NCBI GenBank assembly: GCA_017420605.1
Contig: JAFOIS010000117.1
Coordinates: 1-5,666, forward strand
DNA from: Lachnospiraceae bacterium
GTDB taxonomy: Bacteria; Bacillota; Clostridia; Lachnospirales; Lachnospiraceae
DNA length: 5,666 nucleotides
Direction of reading: 5' to 3'
The notes below the pieces were generated by a model. That model saw only the letters and a program-made list of their open reading frames with translations, did no database searches and had not been told where the DNA came from. The translations under genes and the position numbers were made by a program. Below, piece after piece: positions 1 to 5,666 of the stretch (positions are counted from its first letter, which is position 1; each line of letters opens with the position of its first letter).

Positions 1-75
1 GGCGGTGCGGCCGGGGACCGGGGAACAGCATCAACGAGCAGCGGTTCGGCCGGCGGCCGGACAGGAGGTACTTGC
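1..75 (+). other. Leader of the operon, possible 3' end of an upstream gene
   Basis: This very GC-rich leader has no stop codon in any of the three forward frames, so it cannot be shown to be non-coding. One frame runs from position 2 to a TGA at 77-79, which would overlap the ATG at 76 as a classic ATGA junction. Another runs from position 3 to a TGA at 93-95; by my hand count it ends nearly every codon in G or C, which is the bias expected of coding DNA here. The third frame is continuous with the rhamnosidase gene but reads as Gly/Ala/Ser/Thr-rich sequence. The peptides are too short to assign to a family. I see no convincing -35/-10 promoter pair, so the operon promoter probably lies further upstream. 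Confidence 0.3.
63..68 (+). promoter_or_regulatory. Ribosome binding site that sets the rhamnosidase start
   Basis: AGGAGG lies 7 nt before the ATG at 76, a near-ideal Shine-Dalgarno site. It matters because the reading frame stays open upstream to the window edge. The site, together with the family-like N-terminus that follows, supports starting at 76 rather than further upstream. Confidence 0.85.
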
Positions 76-2337
76 ATGAGACTCATTCGAAATGAAATGC
101 CCAATGTCTGGCAGGCACGCTGGATCGATCCGGAACTGCCGCACGACCCTGAAGAAAGGCAGCCGTCTTCCGTGCTCCGCCGCCGTTTTTTGGCGGAGGG
201 TGCGGAAGGCGCCCGCCTTTTTATTACCTGTCATGGCCTTTACGAGGCGTATCTCAACGGGCAGCGCGTCGGTGATTTCGTCCTGGCGCCCGGAACCGGG
301 GATTACACAAAGCGCCTTACGGTACAGTGCTACGACGTCTCCGGCCTTCTCCGCGCCGGCGAAAACGAGATCGTAATTACACTCGGCGACGGCTGGTGGC
401 GCGGGAGCGTCGGCATCGACGGCCTGCGCAATTACTACGGAAGCGACGTCGCCCTGCTCTGCCAGCTGGAAGAGGGCGGAAAGTGCATCCTAACAAGCGA
501 CGGGAACTGGGAAGCCAGCAGCGAGGGTCCCGTCCGGGAAAACGACCTCCAGCAGGGCGAACGCTATGACGCCCGGATGGAGGAACCCCGCTCCTGGCAC
601 GGCGCTGCGGTCCGGGACTTCGGGTTTGAGAACCTCGCCCCGACGGAAAGCGTGCCCGTTCTCGAACAGGAGCGCTTCCCCGGGAAGCTTATCAAAACGC
701 CGGACGGCCGGACGGTGATCGATTTCGGCCAGAACCTCGCGGGCTATACGTCATTTTCCGTCACGGCAAAGGCCGGGCAGAAGATCACGCTTTGGCACGG
801 CGAGACCCTGGACGAAAACGGCAATTTCACCCAGACCAATTTCGATCCCGGCGACCGGAACAAAAACGGCGGCATTCCCCAGAAGATCGAATATATCTGC
901 AAAGACGGCCTGAATACCTATAAGCCGCACTTTACGATCTTCGGCTTCCGGTATGCCCTGCTCGAGACGGACGCCGACCTGTCCGACGCGGTCTTCACCT
1001 CCATCGCCGTCTATTCCGAAATGCCGCAGACCGGGTTCTTTGAATGCGGCAATGCGGATGTGAACCGGCTCTTTACGAACAGCCTCTGGAGCATGCGCTC
1101 CAACTTCTGCGATATCCCGACCGACTGCCCGACCCGCGAGCGGGCCGGCTGGACGGGCGACGCAGAGGTCTTCGCCCCCACGGCCGTCTATCTTGCCGAC
1201 TGCTATCCGATTCTTCGCAAATGGCTCGGGGAATGCCGGCTTGCCCAGGGCGAAGACGGCCTTGTGCAGAACATCGCGCCCGTCAACAACAAGGGCGGCA
1301 TGATCTCGAACATGCTGCAGGGCTCCGCCGGCTGGGGAGACGCCTGCATCCTGGTCCCGTGGGTGCTCTATACGGCGTACGGCGATACGAAGATCCTTGC
1401 GGAAAATTACGATATGATGCGCCGCTGGATGGATTTCGTCGGAAAGCGCGCGGAAAAAACGCGGCTGCAGAACCTCGGGAATCCGTATAAGAAGTATCTC
1501 GTGGACGAAGGGTTCCATTTCGGGGAATGGTGCCAGCCGGACGTCGACAACACCGCGGCCATGAAGAAGACCATGATGCACGGCGCGCCCGAGGTGGCCA
1601 CCGCCTATTATTTCCGCTCCGCGTCCGTTCTCGCGAAGATCGCGGAACTCCTCGGGAAGACGGAGGACGCGGAAAAATACAATCTGATTGCGGCGAACGC
1701 GAAACGGGCGTATCGTTATACCTGTACAAAGAACGGGAAGATCACCTCCGACCGGCAGTGCGATTACGTCCGGCCCGTCTCCTTCGGCCTTCTTGACGGC
1801 GAAGAGGCGCAGGCCGCGGCGGATACGCTGGACGAGATGGTGAAAAAGAACGGGTATCACCTCAACACCGGATTCCTTTCCACGCCGGACCTGTGCCGGG
1901 TCCTTGCGGACTACGGCCATACGGATACGGCCTACCGGCTGCTCCTTCAGGAAGAGTGCCCCTCCTGGCTTTACGCCGTAAAGCGCGGCGCGACCACGAT
2001 CTGGGAGACCTGGGACGGCGTCCGTAAGGACGGCACCGTGCACGATTCCCTGAATCACTACTCCTACGGGGCGGTCTCGGGCTGGCTCTTCTTTGGCGTC
2101 TGCGGGATCCGCCTTACAGCCGGAACCCTCACCGTAAAGCCGCAGCCGGGCAGGGAACTCGGGTACGCAAAGGCCGAATGGCGGTCGCCCGCCGGTCTGA
2201 TCCGGAGCGCCTGGGCATACGAAGGCGACAGGCTCCTCTTTGATATTTCCGTTCCGGTCCCGGCCGTAATCGAACTGCCGGACGGCACGTCGCATCACGT
2301 CACGAAGGGAGATCATCACTATGAAGTATTACTGTAA
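76..2337 (+). CDS. GH78 alpha-L-rhamnosidase, cytoplasmic
   Basis: The 753-aa product should hydrolyse terminal alpha-L-rhamnose from glycosides or oligosaccharides by an inverting mechanism. Domain order fits GH78: an N-terminal beta-sandwich around residues 35-195 (GLYEAYLNG, then LGDGWWRG), a second beta-sandwich around 205-310 (VIDFGQNLAGY at 214-224), an (alpha/alpha)6 barrel around 315-670, and a small C-terminal beta domain. The catalytic segment reads DCPTRERAGWTGDAE. D350, E355 and D362 match the spacing of the known rhamnose-binding and general-acid residues (Asp567, Glu572 and Asp579 in Bacillus RhaB). E644 in ATTIWETWDG is the expected general base, and H661 lies in the conserved SLNHYSYGAV motif. 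WGDA at 420-423 is also typical. There is no signal peptide or membrane segment. At 753 aa it is on the short side for the family, with no extra N-terminal or carbohydrate-binding domain. Its last 17 nt overlap the GH43 gene, which suggests translational coupling. The family call is very sure; the exact substrate is not known. Confidence 0.95.
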   Translation: MRLIRNEMPNVWQARWIDPELPHDPEERQPSSVLRRRFLAEGAEGARLFITCHGLYEAYLNGQRVGDFVLAPGTGDYTKRLTVQCYDVSGLLRAGENEIVITLGDGWWRGSVGIDGLRNYYGSDVALLCQLEEGGKCILTSDGNWEASSEGPVRENDLQQGERYDARMEEPRSWHGAAVRDFGFENLAPTESVPVLEQERFPGKLIKTPDGRTVIDFGQNLAGYTSFSVTAKAGQKITLWHGETLDENGNFTQTNFDPGDRNKNGGIPQKIEYICKDGLNTYKPHFTIFGFRYALLETDADLSDAVFTSIAVYSEMPQTGFFECGNADVNRLFTNSLWSMRSNFCDIPTDCPTRERAGWTGDAEVFAPTAVYLADCYPILRKWLGECRLAQGEDGLVQNIAPVNNKGGMISNMLQGSAGWGDACILVPWVLYTAYGDTKILAENYDMMRRWMDFVGKRAEKTRLQNLGNPYKKYLVDEGFHFGEWCQPDVDNTAAMKKTMMHGAPEVATAYYFRSASVLAKIAELLGKTEDAEKYNLIAANAKRAYRYTCTKNGKITSDRQCDYVRPVSFGLLDGEEAQAAADTLDEMVKKNGYHLNTGFLSTPDLCRVLADYGHTDTAYRLLLQEECPSWLYAVKRGATTIWETWDGVRKDGTVHDSLNHYSYGAVSGWLFFGVCGIRLTAGTLTVKPQPGRELGYAKAEWRSPAGLIRSAWAYEGDRLLFDISVPVPAVIELPDGTSHHVTKGDHHYEVLL
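2305..2311 (+). promoter_or_regulatory. Ribosome binding site for the GH43 gene, inside the rhamnosidase gene
   Basis: AAGGGAG lies 9 nt before the ATG at 2321 and within the last codons of the upstream gene. It supports a start at 2321, so the two genes overlap by 17 nt in different frames. Ribosomes finishing the rhamnosidase at 2337 would stop close to this site. Confidence 0.7.
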
Positions 2338-4123
2338 TCCGCTCAACGTCAGCTACCGCTACCAGTTCAACCAGGATCCCCGCAAGGGCGGGGCGCTGCA
2401 GATCTGCCGCGAGGCGGCGGATCCGTCGATGATCTGCTTCGAGGGCCGCTATTACATTTTCGCGTCCATGACGCTCGGCGTCTGGGTCTCCGACGACCTT
2501 GTAAACTGGGAAAACCGGCGTCTGCCGGAGGGCCTGCCCTTCTATGACTACGCGCCGGACGTACGGGTGATGGGCGGGTACGTGTACTTCTGCGCTTCGA
2601 GCAGGGACTATAACTGCGACCGCTGGCGCACGAAGGATATCCTGAACGGGCCGTATGAGAAGATCGAAGGCAGCTTCCCCTTCTGGGATCCCAATCTTTT
2701 CATCGACGACGACGGCCGCGTCTATTTCTACTGGGGCTGCTCCAACGCAACGCCCATCTGGGGCGTGGAGCTCGATCCGGCGACCATGCAGCCCGCCGGG
2801 GAAAAGAAGGCCGTGATCGACGGCCATCCGTACGAGATCGGCTATGAACGGATCGGCGAGGACAACAGTACCCTGCCCGCCTCCGAAGAGACCATCGAGG
2901 CGATGTATCAGGCCTTTGTGAAGAGACAGGGCGTGCCGGAAGAATACATCCCGGCCGAAGTGCGGCCGCTCATCCGCGGGATGTTCAGCAACAGGCCCTA
3001 CATCGAAGGCGCCTGGATGGACAAGCACTGCGGGAAGTACTATCTCCAGTACGCCGCCCCCGGCACCCAGTACAATACCTATTCCGACGGCGTCTACGTC
3101 GGCGAAAGCCCGCTCGGCCCGTTCCGCCTTGCGGAAAACAATCCGTATTCCCATAAACCGGGCGGCTTCCTGCCGGGCGCCGGCCACGGCTCGACCATGC
3201 AGGATGAACAGGGCAACTGGTGGCATACGGCGACGATGCGGATCTCCGTGAATCACGACTTCGAGCGCCGCGTCGGCCTCTGGCCCGCGGGCTTCGACGC
3301 CGACGGCGAGCTTTACTGCAACCAGCGCTACGGCGACTGGCCCATGACCCTCTCCGGCTTCCGTCAGGATCCCTGGCGCGATCCGGCCTGGATGCTGCTG
3401 AGCGCGCATAAGACCGCGGCGGCTTCTTCCTTTATGCTGGGGCACGAAGCGGATAAGGCCGTGGAAGAAAACGTACAGACCTGGTGGCGGGCCGCCTCCG
3501 CAGATCGCGATGAATGGCTGTGCGCCGATCTCGGCAAAGTCTTCGACGTGCACGCGGTGCAGGTGAACTTCGCCGACGATAAGATCGACATCCCCTGCCC
3601 CGGGGAGATCCGCCCCGGTTCCCAGGCGCGGTACATCGAGGAGCGGGACCTTGTCACGCGCTGGAAGCTCGAAGCGAGCACGGACGGCGAAAACTGGTTT
3701 GTTGTCGAGGACAAGACCGGCGTTGCGACTGACCTCAGCCACGACCTTGTGGTCCGCGAAGAGGGCTTTGCCGCGCGGTTCCTTAAGTTAAGCAATATGG
3801 AAGTGCCCTACGGGCAGAATCCCTGCATCTCCGGCCTGCGCATCTTCGGCCTCGGCGGCGGCGAAAAGCCCGCCGCGCCGGCCTTTACGGCAAAGCGCAC
3901 CGGCGATCTCGATATGGAGGTTGCGATCGCGGAGCAGGCTGACGCCCTGGGCTACAACATTCTTTTCGGGTCCGCTCCCGAAAAGCTTTACCACAGTTAT
4001 ATGGTCTTTGCGCCGGGTTCCCGCCGCGTGGGCGCGCTCATCAAGGACAGAGAGTATTACGTCCGCGTCGACGCCTTCAACGAAAACGGCATCACGGAAG
4101 GGATCTGCGTTAAGCTTAGCTGA
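2321..4123 (+). CDS. GH43 glycosidase with discoidin-like and Fn3-like C-terminal domains
   Basis: The 600-aa product has an N-terminal five-bladed beta-propeller of family GH43, around residues 25-350. The three acidic catalytic residues appear in family context: D34 (AADPSM, general base), D123 (FWDPNLFIDDDG, pKa modulator) and E229 (RPYIEGAWM, general acid). H289 in GAGHGS is the conserved active-site histidine. Residues about 355-510 resemble an F5/8-type C (discoidin, galactose-binding-like) domain, including ADLGKVFDVHAVQV, KLEASTDGENWFVV and a final SGLRIFG strand. Residues about 517-600 look like a fibronectin type III-like sandwich. The likely activity is alpha-L-arabinofuranosidase or beta-xylosidase; GH43 also includes exo-galactosidases, so the sugar cannot be fixed from sequence. 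No signal peptide is present, so the binding-type domains probably act in the cytosol or serve structural roles. The start is supported by the site at 2305-2311 and by the family-like N-terminus NPLNVSYRYQF. The stop is followed by 50 nt before the GH1 gene. Confidence 0.92.
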   Translation: MKYYCNPLNVSYRYQFNQDPRKGGALQICREAADPSMICFEGRYYIFASMTLGVWVSDDLVNWENRRLPEGLPFYDYAPDVRVMGGYVYFCASSRDYNCDRWRTKDILNGPYEKIEGSFPFWDPNLFIDDDGRVYFYWGCSNATPIWGVELDPATMQPAGEKKAVIDGHPYEIGYERIGEDNSTLPASEETIEAMYQAFVKRQGVPEEYIPAEVRPLIRGMFSNRPYIEGAWMDKHCGKYYLQYAAPGTQYNTYSDGVYVGESPLGPFRLAENNPYSHKPGGFLPGAGHGSTMQDEQGNWWHTATMRISVNHDFERRVGLWPAGFDADGELYCNQRYGDWPMTLSGFRQDPWRDPAWMLLSAHKTAAASSFMLGHEADKAVEENVQTWWRAASADRDEWLCADLGKVFDVHAVQVNFADDKIDIPCPGEIRPGSQARYIEERDLVTRWKLEASTDGENWFVVEDKTGVATDLSHDLVVREEGFAARFLKLSNMEVPYGQNPCISGLRIFGLGGGEKPAAPAFTAKRTGDLDMEVAIAEQADALGYNILFGSAPEKLYHSYMVFAPGSRRVGALIKDREYYVRVDAFNENGITEGICVKLS

Positions 4124-4173
4124 AAAAAACGTGCTGCGCATCGGCGGCAGACGGAACAGAAAAAGGAGACAGT

Positions 4174-5529
4174 ATGAACTTTCCAAACGGCTTTCTGATC
4201 GGCGCGTCCACCGCGGCCCATCAGGTAGAAGGCAACAACATCCACAGCGACTACTGGGCGCAGGAACTGCTGCCCCACACGAGCTTCACGGAACCGAGCG
4301 GGCTTACCTGCGATCATTACAACCGCTATGAAGAGGATATCCGGCTTCTGGCCGGCGCCGGGCTCAACGCCTACCGCTTCTCCATCGAATGGGCGCGCAT
4401 CGAGCCGGAAGAAGGCCGGTTCGATGAAAACGAGATCGAGCACTACAGAAAGGTCATCGCCTGCTGCAGGGAAAACGGCGTAGAGCCTATTGTGACCCTG
4501 ATGCACTTCACTTCTCCCGTATGGCTCATCAGAAAGGGCGGCTGGGAAGCGGAAAGCACGATCGAATATTTCCGCCGCTACGCGGCCTATGTGACGGAAA
4601 AACTGGGCAGCGAACTGAAATACATCTGCACGATCAACGAAGCCAATATGGGCCTCCAGCTTGCCGCGATCGCCCGCCGCTTCCGTCTTATGGCGGAGCA
4701 AGCCGCAAAGAAGGCGGCCGCCGCGGCCGCAGAAGGCGCGAAAAAGGCCGAAGGCACAAAAGCGGCAGAAGGCGTGGCCGCCGGTGCGAAAAAAGCCGAA
4801 GGCACGGTACAGGTCGGCATGAACTTCGAGAAGATGATGGAAAACATGAAGTATGCCGCCATGGAGAACGCGCAGATCTTCGGGACGCCGCAGCCGCAGA
4901 TCTTCGTTTCCTCCCGCACGCCCGAAGGGGACGCGCTCGTCTTCCGCGCCCATCAGGCGGCCAAAGCGGCCATCAAGGCGCTGTATCCCGAAATCAAAGT
5001 CGGCATCACCCTCTCCCTGCACGACCTGCAGGCGCTTCCCGGCGGCGAGGCGTTCGCGTCCGCTGCGTGGGACGAGGAATTCCGGCATTACCTGCCCTAT
5101 ATCGAAGGCGATGATTTCCTCGGCGTCCAGAACTACACCCGCACCCAGTACGGTCCGCAGGGCCAGCTGCCGGCCCCGGAGGGCGCGGAGCTTACGCAGA
5201 TGGACTATGAGTTCTATCCCGAGGCGCTCGAGCACGTGATCCGGAAGGTGCACGAGGACTTTACGGGCGATCTCATCGTTACGGAAAACGGCGTGGCCAC
5301 GTCCGACGACAGCCGCCGCGTGGAATTCATCCGCCGCGCGCTTGCGGGCATTGAAAACTGCCTTGCGGACGGGATCCCCGTCAAGGGCTACTGCCACTGG
5401 AGCCTCATGGACAACTTCGAATGGCAGAAGGGCTACAGCATGACCTTCGGCCTTATCGCGGTGGACCGTGAAACGCAAAAGCGGACGCCGAAGGAAAGTC
5501 TGTCTTTCCTCGGCAGCTTTGCAGGCTGA
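4174..5529 (+). CDS. GH1 beta-glycosidase (beta-glucosidase-like) with low-complexity insert
   Basis: The 451-aa product is a retaining GH1 (beta/alpha)8-barrel enzyme, close to the usual family length. Visible motifs are HQVEG at 16-20, H111 in LMHFTSPVWL, the acid/base E156 in CTINEAN, NYTRTQYG at 320-327, the nucleophile E371 in IVTENG, and HWSLMDNFEW at 408-417. E416 and W417 in that last motif are the glycone-binding pattern of enzymes acting on non-phosphorylated glucosides or galactosides; 6-phospho-beta-glucosidases usually carry a Ser at the E416 position. H111 is followed by Phe-Thr-Ser rather than the common Trp-Asp-Leu. Residues about 178-211 are almost only Ala, Lys, Glu and Gly, including six consecutive alanines and two AKKAEGT copies; this lies between the E156 strand and the next recognisable helix. 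There is no signal peptide. AAGGAG at 4163-4168 lies 5 nt before the ATG. It is probably the last gene of the operon, since a terminator begins 29 nt after its stop. The family is sure; substrate is inferred. Confidence 0.94.
   Translation: MNFPNGFLIGASTAAHQVEGNNIHSDYWAQELLPHTSFTEPSGLTCDHYNRYEEDIRLLAGAGLNAYRFSIEWARIEPEEGRFDENEIEHYRKVIACCRENGVEPIVTLMHFTSPVWLIRKGGWEAESTIEYFRRYAAYVTEKLGSELKYICTINEANMGLQLAAIARRFRLMAEQAAKKAAAAAAEGAKKAEGTKAAEGVAAGAKKAEGTVQVGMNFEKMMENMKYAAMENAQIFGTPQPQIFVSSRTPEGDALVFRAHQAAKAAIKALYPEIKVGITLSLHDLQALPGGEAFASAAWDEEFRHYLPYIEGDDFLGVQNYTRTQYGPQGQLPAPEGAELTQMDYEFYPEALEHVIRKVHEDFTGDLIVTENGVATSDDSRRVEFIRRALAGIENCLADGIPVKGYCHWSLMDNFEWQKGYSMTFGLIAVDRETQKRTPKESLSFLGSFAG
4705..4806 (+). 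repeat. Degenerate direct repeats coding for an Ala/Lys/Glu/Gly segment in the GH1 gene
   Basis: Two 21-nt copies, at 4738-4758 and 4786-4806, differ at two third-codon positions and both encode AKKAEGT. They are 48 nt (16 codons) apart, and KAAEGV between them is a partial copy. Just before, GCGGCCGCC at 4714-4722 is followed by a second copy lacking only the last matching base (4723-4730). This gives two GCGGCCGC sites 9 nt apart and encodes alanines 181-186. An earlier AKKA at residues 178-181 may be a third, worn copy. All units keep the reading frame. The pattern fits growth of a loop by in-frame duplication or slippage. Confidence 0.75.
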
Positions 5530-5558
5530 AAAACGTAAGATAGTAAAGCCATCTTGTT

Positions 5559-5597
5559 AAAGCAGGTCCGCCGGTCACGCCGGCGGGCCTGCTTTTT
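5559..5597 (+). terminator. Strong intrinsic (Rho-independent) terminator of the operon
   Basis: The arm 5559-5574 pairs with 5580-5595 around a 5-nt loop (TCACG at 5575-5579). This gives a 16-bp stem with one G-T wobble (5567 with 5587), and most of the core is G-C. Five T's at 5593-5597 finish the structure, the first three pairing with the A's at the stem base. It starts 29 nt after the GH1 stop codon, as expected for the end of a transcription unit. The A-rich arm on one side and T-rich arm on the other could allow some function from the opposite strand as well. Confidence 0.9.
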
Positions 5598-5601
5598 GGG
5601 T

Positions 5602-5627
5602 CCGCAAAGCTCGTCTTTTGGTTTTTT
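5602..5627 (+). terminator. Possible weak back-up terminator
   Basis: CCG at 5602-5604 and AAAG at 5606-5609 can pair with CTTT at 5615-5618 and TGG at 5619-5621, with C5605 bulged and a 5-nt loop. Six T's follow directly at 5622-5627. The stem is only 7 bp, with one wobble and one bulge, so it is much weaker than the hairpin just before it. It may catch read-through, or it may be chance in T-rich DNA. Confidence 0.35.
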
Positions 5628-5666
5628 CCTGCATGCTTTTCCCGCCCATGGACTATTTCGGCAGCC

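Noticed and set aside
751..2319. Long minus-strand open frame opposite the rhamnosidase gene, with similar ones at 2300-3742 and 4057-5478
   Set aside because: All three lie in exact codon register opposite the real genes. Stops there would need TTA, CTA or TCA codons in the sense gene, which this G/C-ending codon bias rarely uses. Their translations show no family motifs, while the sense strand has full GH78, GH43 and GH1 motifs.
4124..4173. Internal promoter or attenuator between the GH43 and GH1 genes
   Set aside because: The 50-nt gap shows only a weak 4-bp stem and the GH1 ribosome binding site. There is no clear -35/-10 pair and no hairpin followed by T's.
4714..4730. Two adjacent GCGGCCGC (NotI-type) sites suggesting a cloning artefact or inserted linker
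   Set aside because: They are in frame and encode part of the alanine run. The surrounding repeats use the same codons and amino acids, and no vector-like sequence is present. Simple-repeat expansion explains them better.
4660..4830. Possible frameshift or disrupted GH1 gene at the low-complexity stretch
   Set aside because: The frame is unbroken from E156 through the repeat to the E371 and NFEW motifs, and total length is normal for GH1, so I treat the gene as intact.
4521..5114. Arg-rich plus-strand open frame inside the GH1 gene
   Set aside because: It is an out-of-frame shadow: low-complexity Arg/Gly/His sequence, no clear ribosome binding site, and complete overlap with well-supported GH1 coding sequence.
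5530..5666. Possible end of a minus-strand gene after the terminator
   Set aside because: Two minus-strand frames are open here, but the stretch is short, contains two hairpin/T-tract structures and gives no recognisable peptide. Nothing supports coding.

Overview
The window is a compact, GC-rich stretch carrying three plus-strand genes that together look like one glycoside-degradation operon. It ends in a strong intrinsic terminator. Strong AGGAGG-type Shine-Dalgarno sites, closely packed genes and the flavour of the protein sequences suggest a GC-rich Bacillota/Clostridia bacterium, perhaps a gut or rumen Lachnospiraceae- or Oscillospiraceae-like organism. That placement is inference; no taxonomic marker is present.

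Layout: 1-75 is a short leader that is open in all three forward frames and may hold the end of an upstream gene. 76-2337 encodes a GH78 alpha-L-rhamnosidase of 753 aa. 2321-4123 overlaps it by 17 nt and encodes a 600-aa GH43 enzyme with C-terminal discoidin-like and fibronectin-III-like domains. After a 50-nt gap, 4174-5529 encodes a 451-aa GH1 beta-glycosidase with an odd Ala/Lys/Glu/Gly repeat segment just after its acid/base glutamate. A 16-bp hairpin with a T tract (5559-5597) closes the unit, and a weaker hairpin with six T's follows. The last ~40 bases hold nothing I can identify.

How the genes fit together: none of the three proteins has a visible signal peptide or membrane segment, so all probably act in the cytoplasm on small oligosaccharides or glycosides that have been imported. 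A rhamnosidase removes terminal alpha-L-rhamnose. The GH43 enzyme probably removes arabinofuranose or xylose. The GH1 enzyme probably removes beta-linked glucose or galactose and has the residue pattern of enzymes acting on non-phosphorylated sugars. Together they would suit decorated plant glycosides (rutinoside-type flavonoids, saponins) or rhamnose/arabinose-bearing pectic side-chain fragments. No transporter or regulator is visible, so the substrate remains inferred.

I found no convincing new biological system here. The feature most worth a second look is the low-complexity, repeat-derived segment inside the GH1 catalytic domain.
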